From: Nitrospira sp. bin75 | GTDB taxonomy: Bacteria; Nitrospirota; Nitrospiria; Nitrospirales; UBA8639 | Direction: 5' to 3' | NCBI GenBank assembly: GCA_002238765.1 | Contig: MPMZ01000025.1 | Span: forward strand, 1 to 39,760 | DNA: 39,760 nucleotides | Shown: in pieces, positions 32,717 through 39,760 of the stretch | Position numbering within the stretch: position 1 is the first letter of the stretch | Layout: each line of letters opens with the position of its first letter | Notes under the pieces: model-generated | Databases searched by the model: none | What the model saw: the letters and a program-made list of their open reading frames with translations, nothing else | What the model was told of the DNA's origin: nothing | Made by a program: the position numbers and the translations under genes

Positions 32717-33069
32717 GATTCACGCCTCCTTTTGTGAGAGAGATCTTGTTTCGACTGTGATGGTGAGCTTCTCCCTTTTGGGGAATCAACAGAATAGTAC
32801 GGATCCCGGCAAAAATCGAGACGCAAACCGGAAAGCTGTTCCAACATTGGGCCAATTACAGGGAGGGACAGGGACAAAAAGTCTCCCGGTTTTCCCTTGC
32901 CCGCCTCCATCGGCATGGATTCCGGAACATTCCCGTCCTGTTGATGAAGGAAAAAGTCCTCTTTTTCATCCTGTGGATAACACAAAATCATCGTTCTAAC
33001 GTTTTGAATTACAATGGTTTTTTTTGTTCCCAGACTATCCACTTGTATCCCCCGGTTATTGAGATGAAA

Positions 33070-33085
33070 GCACAACATTTAGTAT
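33070..33085 (+). promoter_or_regulatory. NrdR-like box 1 upstream of nrdJ
   Basis: GCACAACATTTAGTAT matches 12 of 16 positions of the NrdR consensus (ACACWATATATWGTGT) and overlaps the start of the -35 box. It starts exactly 32 bp before box 2, the spacing NrdR usually needs. Confidence 0.55.
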
Positions 33086-33113
33086 TGACAATTCCTCTTT
33101 GACTCTATAGATT
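33085..33113 (+). promoter_or_regulatory. nrdJ promoter
   Basis: TTGACA at 33085-33090 is followed after 17 nt by TAGATT at 33108-33113. The start would be near 33120, giving an untranslated leader of about 300 nt before nrdJ. Both hexamers are touched by NrdR-like boxes. Confidence 0.6.
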
Positions 33114-33117
33114 GTGT
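33102..33117 (+). promoter_or_regulatory. NrdR-like box 2, overlapping the nrdJ -10
   Basis: ACTCTATAGATTGTGT matches 14 of 16 positions of the NrdR consensus and covers the -10 hexamer at 33108-33113. Binding here would block RNA polymerase. NrdR is the dATP/ATP-sensing repressor of ribonucleotide reductases; its gene is not in the window. Confidence 0.6.
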
Positions 33118-33323
33118 GACTTCAAGAAACACTCTCTAGAGTCAGAATCCTTATGCTTTCCTCTCTAGGTGCAGAAATGGATCAGTCACGTGTCAGATTC
33201 CACTATGGCAACAAAAGGCTGATCGTGCACTCAAATCGCCAAATCGCCCGAAGCCAATCCGGCATTTTCCCGGCAGTACCCCCCGTTCAGGGCCGGCAGG
33301 CATCCAAAGGGAATCGCAGTCGA

Positions 33324-33336
33324 CTGCCGAAGGCAG
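33324..33336 (+). other. Leader hairpin in the nrdJ 5' region
   Basis: CTGCC-GAA-GGCAG forms a perfect 5-bp stem in the long nrdJ leader. The rest of 32717-33426 holds no convincing gene; the promoter for the small membrane protein should lie near 32720-32800. I looked for a cobalamin riboswitch in 33120-33426 and could not identify the conserved B12 box. Confidence 0.3.
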
Positions 33337-33426
33337 CTACGAGGGAAGGGGCATGCTGTCCGGTCCCGGAAACCACATGAACCTGGCCTCCTGACCTGAG
33401 ACTGGTCGGGCGTAGGGAGAATCGTT

Positions 33427-36400
33427 GTGAAAATAGAACGCCGTTTTACCCGCGCCGAAGAATCTCCCTACGAAGGCATTCCCTTTTCCACCCGGTCGTC
33501 GGAAATCAAGAATCCGGACGGCTCCGTGGTGTTTCAACTCAATGACATCCATGTCCCCGATCAATGGTCCCAACTAGCCGTGGACATTCTGGCGCAAAAA
33601 TATTTCCGGAAAGCCGGAGTGCCGCAGTTCGATCCCGATGGGGAGCCCGTCAAGGATGAGCACGGCAACCCGGTGACGGGCGGCGAACGCGATGCCCGGC
33701 AGGTGTTTCATCGCTTGGCCGGTTGCTGGACCCAATGGGGCGAAACCCATGGGTATTTCGATACGGACCGGGATGCCCGGGCCTTTTATGCCGAACTGTG
33801 TTTCATGCTGGCCAAACAAATGGCCGCCCCCAATTCACCGCAGTGGTTCAACACGGGCCTGCATTTTGCGTACGACATCAGCGGCCCCTCTCAAGGGCAT
33901 TATTTCGTCGATCCCCATACCCAAAAACTCAACCTGTCCCAAAACGCCTACGAACGCCCCCAAGTTCACGCCTGTTTCATCCAGTCCGTCAGTGACGACC
34001 TCGTCAACGAGGGAGGGATCATGGACTTGTGGGTCCGGGAGGCCCGGTTATTCAAATACGGGTCAGGCACCGGGACCAACTTCTCCAGGCTTCGCGGAGA
34101 AAACGAGCCGTTGTCGGGTGGTGGGAAATCTTCCGGGTTGATGTCGTTCCTCAGGATCGGAGACCGGGCGGCAGGCGCGATTAAATCGGGTGGCACCACC
34201 AGACGGGCCGCCAAAATGGTCTGCCTGGATTTGGACCATCCCGACATCGAAGAGTTCATCGACTGGAAGGCCATCGAGGAACAAAAGGTGGCCGCCATGG
34301 TGACCGGGTCCAAGATGTGCGCCGGTCAATTGAACGCCGTCCTGAAAGCCTGTCGTCAAAAAAATGCCGAAGGGCTGGAGGAAGTCGAGGTCGACCCCGA
34401 ACGGAATCGTCCGCTCAAGGACGCCCTCCGCTCGGCTCGTCAAGCAAGCGTGCCCGAAGCCTTTATCCAACGCATTTTTGCCTATGCCCGGGAAGGCTAT
34501 ACTCATTTCGTGTTTCATGAATACGACACGAACTGGGACAGCAAAGCCTATCAAACGGTGTCCGGACAAAATTCCAATAACAGCATCCGGGTACCCAACG
34601 GATTTTTTCAGACGTTACGGGAAGACGGCGAATGGCACCTCACCCGCCGGACGGACGGAGCCGTGGCGAAGAGGCTCAAAGCCAAGGATTTGTGGGATCG
34701 CATCTGTTGGGCGGCCTGGATGTGTGCCGACCCTGGCATGCAATACGATACCACGATCAATGAATGGCATACGTGCCCGGACGACGGGCGCATCAACGCC
34801 TCCAACCCGTGCAGCGAATACATGTTCCTGGATGATACCGCGTGTAACCTGGCGTCCCTGAACCTGGGCGCCTTCATGACGCCGGACGGTGAATTCGACG
34901 TCCCGGCGTATCGACACGCCATCCGGCTCTGGACCATCGTCCTGGAAATCAGCGTGCTCATGGCCGGCTTCCCGAGCAAGCCGATTGCCGAGAAAAGTTT
35001 TATCTTTCGAACGTTGGGGCTGGGGTATGCCAATCTCGGGTCCCTGCTCATGCGGATGGGCATTGCCTACGATTCTCCGAAAGCGCTGGCGATCTGCGGG
35101 GCCCTGACCGCCATTCTGACCGGCGAAGCCTATGCCGCCTCCGCGGAAATGGCGTCGGAACTCGGCCCTTTCCCCGGATTCACGAAAAACCGCGACCACA
35201 TGCTGCGAGTCATGCGAAACCATCGAAGGGCCGCGTATCAGGCCAAACTTGACGACTATGAAGGCCTGACGATGACACCAAAGGGCATCGACCCGGCTTC
35301 CGCCCCTGCCGCGCTGTTGCATGCCGCGCAGGAGACCTGGGACCGTGCCATCGAATTGGGGGAAGCCCACGGATTCAGGAACGCGCAGGCCACGGTGATC
35401 GCCCCCACGGGCACCATCGGCTTGGTCATGGATTGTGATACCACTGGGATCGAGCCGGACTTCGCGCTCGTCAAATTCAAGAAACTCGCCGGAGGCGGCT
35501 ACTTCAAAATCATCAATCAAAGCCTGCCCCCGGCGCTCAAGAAACTGGGCTATTCCCAGGAACAGATCCACGACATCATCACCTATGCCACGGGAACCCG
35601 GACCCTGAAACACGCCCCGTTCCTGAATCACGAATCGCTCCGGGCCAAGGGGCTTACCCCGGAAGTGCTCGACCGCCTGGAATCGACGTTGGACGAGGTC
35701 TTCGAAATTCAATTCGCCTTTAATAAATGGACGTTGGGTGAAGATTTCTGCCGGGACGTCCTCGGCTTCTCCGACGCCCAACTCAACGATCCCCAATTCA
35801 ACGTTCTCAACGCGTTGGGGTTTACTCAGGAAGAAATTCTCGCGGCCAACGATTTTTGCTGCGGGACCATGACGGTGGAAGAGGCGCCCCATCTCAAAGA
35901 CGAGCATCTGCCGATTTTCGACTGCGCCAACCGGTGCGGTCGCATCGGAAAACGCTACATTTCGACACAGGCGCACATCCGGATGATGGCCGCGGCCCAG
36001 CCGTTTATCAGTGGGGCTATCAGCAAGACCATCAACATGCCTTCGGATTCCAGCGTCGGGGACGCGGAAGGCGCGTACCTGATGGGGTGGCAGCATATGC
36101 TCAAGGCCGTGGCCTTGTACCGGGACGGGTCGAAACTGAGCCAGCCCCTGAACGCCTCGGCCGACTCGCAGTCCGAACGGCACGACGACGTCATGAAGGC
36201 GGCCCAACAGGTGACGGAGCGGGTGATGGTCCGGTATCTCGCCAAACGTCGCCCGCTTCCCTCACGACGCGGGGGGTACACGCAGAAGGCCATGATCGGC
36301 GGACATAAGATTTATCTCCGCACCGGCGAATACGAAGATGGGACACTCGGAGAAATCTTTCTCGACATGCACAAGGAAGGGGCCGCGTTTCGCAGCCTCA

Positions 36401-36954
36401 TGAACTGTTTTGCCATTGCGATTTCTTTGGGCCTCCAACACGGCGTCCCGCTCGAAGAATTCGTCGAAGCCTTCCTGTTCACCCGCTTCGAGCCCAACGG
36501 CCCGGTCAACCTCAATGACCATATCAAAATGTCCACGTCGATCATCGACTATATCTTCCGTGAGTTGGCCATTACCTATCTCGACAAGAAAGAACTCGCA
36601 CAGGTGAACCAGGAGGACTTGCGCGGGGATTCCGTCAAACAGGACCCCGAATGTACGGAGGATGAACCGGCCGACCCCAGAACCATCACGACAACCGCCA
36701 TCAACCCGGAACTGTTTCCCGCTCGACATCGCATTCAAAGCGACGCCGCGACCGGAAACGGCCAGGGAAACGGAAGCGTATCACACAAACTCGAAATGAA
36801 GCGGGAGACCCTCGCCTATGCCACTGAAATAGAAACGGCGTTTCAGAAAGGGTTTGAAGGCGACCCCTGTCCCAATTGCAAGCAATTCAAACTCATCCGC
36901 AACGGGATGTGCCTGGTCTGCAGAAACTGCGGTGAAACCACGGGGTGTTCGTAG
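33427..36954 (+). CDS. nrdJ: Adenosylcobalamin-dependent ribonucleotide reductase (class II)
   Basis: A 1175-residue class II reductase that makes deoxynucleotides using B12 and works with or without oxygen. The ten-stranded barrel includes [21 protein letters not shown] near 430 and [23 protein letters not shown] near 455, the active-site and redox cysteine segments. A TSCPD domain ([18 protein letters not shown], near 955) and a C-terminal zinc ribbon (CPNC, then CLVCRNCG) mark the long B12-type subfamily. There is no N-terminal ATP-cone. GTG at 33427 follows AGGGAG at good spacing. The gene is alone and ends one base before the stop of the convergent SUMF1 gene. Confidence 0.95.
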   Translation: MKIERRFTRAEESPYEGIPFSTRSSEIKNPDGSVVFQLNDIHVPDQWSQLAVDILAQKYFRKAGVPQFDPDGEPVKDEHGNPVTGGERDARQVFHRLAGCWTQWGETHGYFDTDRDARAFYAELCFMLAKQMAAPNSPQWFNTGLHFAYDISGPSQGHYFVDPHTQKLNLSQNAYERPQVHACFIQSVSDDLVNEGGIMDLWVREARLFKYGSGTGTNFSRLRGENEPLSGGGKSSGLMSFLRIGDRAAGAIKSGGTTRRAAKMVCLDLDHPDIEEFIDWKAIEEQKVAAMVTGSKMCAGQLNAVLKACRQKNAEGLEEVEVDPERNRPLKDALRSARQASVPEAFIQRIFAYAREGYTHFVFHEYDTNWDSKAYQTVSGQNSNNSIRVPNGFFQTLREDGEWHLTRRTDGAVAKRLKAKDLWDRICWAAWMCADPGMQYDTTINEWHTCPDDGRINASNPCSEYMFLDDTACNLASLNLGAFMTPDGEFDVPAYRHAIRLWTIVLEISVLMAGFPSKPIAEKSFIFRTLGLGYANLGSLLMRMGIAYDSPKALAICGALTAILTGEAYAASAEMASELGPFPGFTKNRDHMLRVMRNHRRAAYQAKLDDYEGLTMTPKGIDPASAPAALLHAAQETWDRAIELGEAHGFRNAQATVIAPTGTIGLVMDCDTTGIEPDFALVKFKKLAGGGYFKIINQSLPPALKKLGYSQEQIHDIITYATGTRTLKHAPFLNHESLRAKGLTPEVLDRLESTLDEVFEIQFAFNKWTLGEDFCRDVLGFSDAQLNDPQFNVLNALGFTQEEILAANDFCCGTMTVEEAPHLKDEHLPIFDCANRCGRIGKRYISTQAHIRMMAAAQPFISGAISKTINMPSDSSVGDAEGAYLMGWQHMLKAVALYRDGSKLSQPLNASADSQSERHDDVMKAAQQVTERVMVRYLAKRRPLPSRRGGYTQKAMIGGHKIYLRTGEYEDGTLGEIFLDMHKEGAAFRSLMNCFAIAISLGLQHGVPLEEFVEAFLFTRFEPNGPVNLNDHIKMSTSIIDYIFRELAITYLDKKELAQVNQEDLRGDSVKQDPECTEDEPADPRTITTTAINPELFPARHRIQSDAATGNGQGNGSVSHKLEMKRETLAYATEIETAFQKGFEGDPCPNCKQFKLIRNGMCLVCRNCGETTGCS

Positions 36955-36955
36955 T

Positions 36956-37855
36956 TTATTTCTTCACGTCCATCGCACACCGGAACCCGATAGTCAGGTC
37001 ATTCGCGTCGATGGGAAACATCGGCTCGGCGCTTCGCCGGGCCGTCACTTTCAGCCACTTGGGCGGATCTTCCCACGACCCGCCGCGATAGACTTTCCGC
37101 TCTCCCTCTTTGGGCCCGGGTGGATTTTTCTCCGGACTCTCTTCGTAATACGTCCGGTCATACCAATCCGCCACCCATTCAGAAGCGTTTCCCGCCATGT
37201 GATAGAGGCCATAGGGACTTTTGGTACCCTCCTTCAATCCATGGCGAATACTCATTCCGGTCACCCCGCTCTTCACGGGCGCCAACGTCACTTCGTAACT
37301 GACCCATCCAGTCGTCCCGAAATTGTACCGTGCAATATCGACGAACGGCTGCATATGCCCCCAGGGATACCGGCGGCCATCGGTGCCCCGTGCCCCCTTC
37401 TCCCATTCGGCTTCTGTCGGCAGCCGCCTGCCCACCCATTCACAATAGGCTTTCGCGCTGTCCCATGCCATGCCGACGGCCGGACGGTCTTTCGCCTCTT
37501 CGAGCGCAGCATAATCATCCCACAACGGCGGCAAATCGTGATTGGTCTCATCGAGAAACTTCTGATACCGCTCCATCGTCACTTCAAATTGATCGATATA
37601 ATAACTGTCCAACCGGACCATGTGTTCCGGACGCTCATTCCTCGACCCGTCATTGGCTCCCATCAGAAACTCCCCCTCGGGGATCTTGATCATCGGAGCC
37701 CCATCCTTCCCCTCGATCATTTCAAATTGGGATTCGATTGGAGGTTCGGTTGACTCATATTTCCATTCAGCGAACGCGGAGGACCATCCCAGGACCATCC
37801 CCGTCATGCCAATGACAAAGGTCAACCACGCTCCCCGCTTGTTGTGCCGATTCAT
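36956..37855 (-). CDS. SUMF1/FGE-domain protein, secreted, lacking the catalytic cysteines
   Basis: A 299-residue protein with an N-terminal signal segment (AWLTFVIGMTGMVLGWSSAFA) and a formylglycine-generating-enzyme (SUMF1) fold: IPEGEFLMGANDG, PVGMAWDSAKAYCEWVGRRLPTEAEWE, NASEWVADWYD and YRGGSWEDPPKWLKVTARR ending IGFRCA. True FGE enzymes carry two redox cysteines just after RGGS; here that loop has none, so it is unlikely to oxidise sulfatase cysteines. Such SUMF1 paralogues often bind substrates or act in cofactor maturation; the role is unknown. GGAGGAGAATC precedes the ATG at 37855. Confidence 0.8.
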   Translation of the reverse strand: MNRHNKRGAWLTFVIGMTGMVLGWSSAFAEWKYESTEPPIESQFEMIEGKDGAPMIKIPEGEFLMGANDGSRNERPEHMVRLDSYYIDQFEVTMERYQKFLDETNHDLPPLWDDYAALEEAKDRPAVGMAWDSAKAYCEWVGRRLPTEAEWEKGARGTDGRRYPWGHMQPFVDIARYNFGTTGWVSYEVTLAPVKSGVTGMSIRHGLKEGTKSPYGLYHMAGNASEWVADWYDRTYYEESPEKNPPGPKEGERKVYRGGSWEDPPKWLKVTARRSAEPMFPIDANDLTIGFRCAMDVKK

Positions 37856-37924
37856 GATTCTCCTCCGTCCCCGACTCCGCATCGAAAAGAGTCGCTGAAA
37901 CAGAGTTCAGCGGCTGCTCTATGG

Positions 37925-38002
37925 TGGCGTCCCCAACGGGATTTGAACCCGTGTTGCCGGCTTGAAAGGCCGGCGTCCTAGGCCAGGCTAGACGATGGGG
38001 AC
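37925..38002 (-). tRNA. tRNA-Glu (anticodon TTC)
   Basis: A 78-nt cloverleaf with encoded CCA (37927-37925). Acceptor GTCCCCA/TGGGGAC, anticodon stem CCGGC/GCCGG around loop CTTTCAA, anticodon TTC, and T-arm GGTTCAAATCC. It reads GAA/GAG. Confidence 0.95.
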
Positions 38003-38120
38003 ACGAGGCGAATTCTCAGAGAGAGCGCATGCTAACAGGGGAGATCGGACAGAGTCAAACCGCACCTTCGTTTCCGAACGGTCGAATGACCCATCATGCG
38101 GTCAGGGCCGGCTTGAAAAA

Positions 38121-38573
38121 GGTATGGGGTGGGTCGATAAGCCGGATTCTGTTCCGTATCGATTCTGCATACGGCGGTGACCATGTCTCTACGGCTTCTG
38201 TTACCACAAGCCTCCAGCGACCTACCCGAGAACCTCGGCCGGGCCGGCCTCTCCCGAACGTCATCGACTCCTCTCCGCAAACGGCTGTCGCCGTGCGAAG
38301 CCGATCGGGCCGTTCGGAGCGTCCTCCTATTTGGTCTTGCTCCGGGTGATGCTTACCCTGCCGTCCACGTTGCCGCGGACGCGGTGGGCTCTTACCCCGC
38401 CGTTTCACCCTTACCCCGGCACCATCCGAAGATCGTCCCGGGGCGGTTTGTTTTCTGTGGCGCTCATGTCGGATTGCTCCGCCTGGGCGTTACCCAGCAC
38501 CCTGCCCTGTGGAGTCCGGACTTTCCTCCCACCTGCGACCAGGTGAGCGGCCACCTGACCCACGCCTCATACC
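38121..38573 (-). ncRNA. rnpB: RNase P RNA (bacterial type A)
   Basis: The catalytic RNA of RNase P, which trims tRNA 5' ends. The 5' half has GAGGAAAGTCCGGACTCC and CACAGGGCAG, and the 3' end ACAGAATCCGGCTTATCGACC, both hallmarks of bacterial RNase P RNA. The 5' GGTATG...GTGGGTC pairs with 3' GACCCAC...CATACC to form helix P1, which sets the limits at 38573 and 38121. TTTTT follows P1 directly, so P1 may double as terminator. The length is about 453 nt. Confidence 0.95.
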
Positions 38574-38580
38574 TGAAACT

Positions 38581-38609
38581 ATGATACGCAATGGCTGTCC
38601 GGGAAACAA
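38581..38609 (-). promoter_or_regulatory. Promoter of rnpB
   Basis: Read leftward, TTGTTT (38609-38604) is followed after 17 nt by TATCAT (38586-38581). The predicted start is 7-8 nt downstream at 38573, exactly where helix P1 of the RNase P RNA begins. This mutual agreement supports both calls. Confidence 0.65.
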
Positions 38610-38642
38610 GAGACGTACGGAAAGGGAACGTGGCGGAGACGA

Positions 38643-39413
38643 TCAGCCTTCCAGGTGTTCCTGCGCCACGGGCTCCTGGGCACTCACGCATTGAGGCGTT
38701 TCATTGAGCGCATCTTCATAATACAAAATGCGATAGCAGTAGGGACAGGTCAACAGTTCATCGGCCCGCTTGACACTGGCGCACAATTGGGGGGGAATTT
38801 GCAATTGACACCCCTGGCAGGTTTCACCGCGAACGGTGGCCACCACCACGAGTTTCAAGGACGATTTGAGTATCGAGTATCGCTGATAGATTCGTTTTTC
38901 CAATGAGGCCAACAGGCTTTGCTTCTCCTGCTCGATCCGCGCGACCTCATCCGTCAGTTGAGCGGATAAGGCCTCCAGAGCAACCTTTTCCTGCTCCAGG
39001 GTTTGCGTCACGTCCTGAAGAAGTTGCTCGACTTCTTCCAATTCTTTCTGCTTCTCTTCCGCTCGCTCCATGGCCAGGAGGACTCGTTCTTCCAGGCCAT
39101 CCTTTTTCTTGTTGGCCATTTCAATTTCAAACAAATGGGCTTGGTACTCCTTGTTCGTTTTCAATTCGTTCAACCGCTCGCGCATTTTCTGGACGTGACT
39201 CTCATGCGCACTCAAGTCCTGTTCACCGCTCCGGCGATCCGCAGCAATGGTCTCCAGCATGGCCTTCAGGTCTTCCGATCGCGTGCGGGCTTGGTCAACC
39301 GGCGACTGCGCCGCTTGCAGACGTTGGGGAATCTGTTGTTGCTGTTTTTCGAGATCATGCAGCTTCAGATCAAGCTGCTGGAGTTGCACCAGGAGGGAAA
39401 GTTGAAAATTCAA
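38643..39413 (-). CDS. Coiled-coil C4 zinc-ribbon protein (zf-RING_7/CdsZ-like)
   Basis: A 256-residue protein: a long coiled coil over about residues 1-185 (rich in Gln, Glu, Leu and Lys heptads) and a C-terminal zinc ribbon with CQGC near 201 and CPYC near 226. This is the CT398/CdsZ-type family, found in many bacteria between rpoD or dnaG and rnpB genes; proposed roles include binding to sigma-54 or secretion proteins, but the function is unsettled. The TTG at 39413 has GAGGCG upstream; a later GTG is possible. It lies between rnpB and the CAU tRNA. Confidence 0.82.
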   Translation of the reverse strand: MNFQLSLLVQLQQLDLKLHDLEKQQQQIPQRLQAAQSPVDQARTRSEDLKAMLETIAADRRSGEQDLSAHESHVQKMRERLNELKTNKEYQAHLFEIEMANKKKDGLEERVLLAMERAEEKQKELEEVEQLLQDVTQTLEQEKVALEALSAQLTDEVARIEQEKQSLLASLEKRIYQRYSILKSSLKLVVVATVRGETCQGCQLQIPPQLCASVKRADELLTCPYCYRILYYEDALNETPQCVSAQEPVAQEHLEG

Positions 39414-39492
39414 GAACGCCTCTGCGCGTGAGAAAGAAGTGAGCCGTTCATGATCAAGTACCTTACCGTATCCGCCGTATAAATTGCAAAGT

Positions 39493-39569
39493 TGGTGGGC
39501 CCACCAGGACTTGAACCTGGGACCAACTGATTATGAGTCAGCCGCTCTGACCAACTGAGCTATGGGCCC
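39493..39569 (-). tRNA. tRNA with anticodon CAT (Ile2 or elongator Met)
   Basis: A 77-nt cloverleaf with encoded CCA (39495-39493). Acceptor GGGCCCA/TGGGCCC, D-arm AGCTCAGTTGGTCAGAGC, anticodon loop CTCATAA, T-arm GGTTCAAGTCC. The GGGCCCA acceptor resembles tRNA-Ile species more than elongator Met, so a lysidine-modified Ile2 is plausible; anticodon alone cannot decide. Confidence 0.9.
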
Positions 39570-39590
39570 CGGAGAACGTTCGGTCGCCCG

Positions 39591-39760
39591 TTAAAACCCT
39601 TCGGCAAAACTGCGCAGTTTCTTACTCCGGGTGGGGTGGCGGAGTTTGCGCAGGGCCTTGGCTTCGATCTGCCGGATCCGCTCCCGCGTCACCTCGAAAT
39701 CCTGCCCCACTTCCTCCAAGGTATGGTCCGTCGCCTCCCCGATCCCAAACCGCTTCCGCA
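39591..39760 (-). CDS. rpoD: RNA polymerase sigma factor RpoD, C-terminal end (partial)
   Basis: The last 56 residues of the housekeeping sigma factor. Region 4.2 reads [29 protein letters not shown], the helix-turn-helix that contacts the -35 element, ending LRSFAEGF at a TAA at 39591. The gene continues beyond the window. Its presence fits the TTGACA-type -35 boxes found in the window. Confidence 0.92.
   Translation of the reverse strand, partial: RKRFGIGEATDHTLEEVGQDFEVTRERIRQIEAKALRKLRHPTRSKKLRSFAEGF

Noticed and set aside
33120-33426. Cobalamin riboswitch before nrdJ
   Set aside because: I looked for the conserved core and the B12 box. Only a weak box-like match on the opposite strand near 33373-33395 was found, which would point away from the gene.
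34615-36207. Long minus-strand reading frame (530 codons) opposite nrdJ
   Set aside because: It is antisense to a certain gene, reads as low-complexity Arg/His/Gly-rich protein and has no motif; long antisense frames are expected at this GC content.
1-39760. CRISPR array
   Set aside because: No regularly spaced direct repeats were seen; the repeats present are palindromic and dispersed.

Overview
This looks like a chromosomal stretch from a GC-rich Gram-negative-type bacterium. The gene content (a B12-dependent ribonucleotide reductase, the rplU-rpmA-obgE-proB-nadD-rsfS order, a DmeF-type metal exporter, many small toxin-antitoxin pairs and a SUMF1 paralogue) fits Nitrospirota (Nitrospira-like) best. 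That placement is inference from gene order and protein style, not from a search.

Layout. 1-2004: the start of an IS3-type transposase and a two-gene RloA/RloB (AbiL-like) defence cassette with an AT-rich core. 2303-8339: housekeeping genes, with leftward ilvE diverging from a rightward cluster rplU-rpmA-obgE-proB-nadD-rsfS-bioB. 8364-16256: a leftward defence island transcribed mod (type III-like DNA methyltransferase), then an OLD-like ATPase with a TOPRIM-like domain, then res (helicase-nuclease), joined by 4-nt ATGA overlaps and followed by a tiny ParD-tail gene. 16382-21930: an FtsX/MacB-type ABC permease, an orphan HTH-only LuxR-type regulator, dmeF, pyrD and a LolD-like ABC ATPase. 22071-25359: comF, an orphan mraZ, a RusA-like resolvase and a secreted HEAT-repeat protein. 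25411-26457: a DUF4258/MqsA-like toxin-antitoxin pair with an AT-rich operator, then tRNA-Arg. 26587-29338: miaB and mtaB. 29758-30349: a DUF433/DUF5615 pair. 30519-32716: a secreted protein, a KtrB/TrkH K+ transporter and a small membrane protein. 33070-36954: nrdJ behind a promoter overlapped by two NrdR-like boxes. 36956-39760: a SUMF1-domain lipoprotein-like or secreted protein, tRNA-Glu, rnpB with its promoter, a coiled-coil zinc-ribbon protein, a CAU tRNA and the end of rpoD.

The most interesting system is the mod-ATPase/TOPRIM-res operon. It is organised like a type III restriction-modification locus, but an OLD-like ATPase is translationally coupled between the two classical subunits. 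The mod gene also carries two clear in-frame copies of a dispersed palindromic repeat, and its target-recognition region has a lower GC content than its flanks. Other points worth attention are a probable ATT start codon for rsfS, the paired NrdR boxes at nrdJ, and short genes in the intergenic spaces (8364-8540) that normal length cut-offs would miss.
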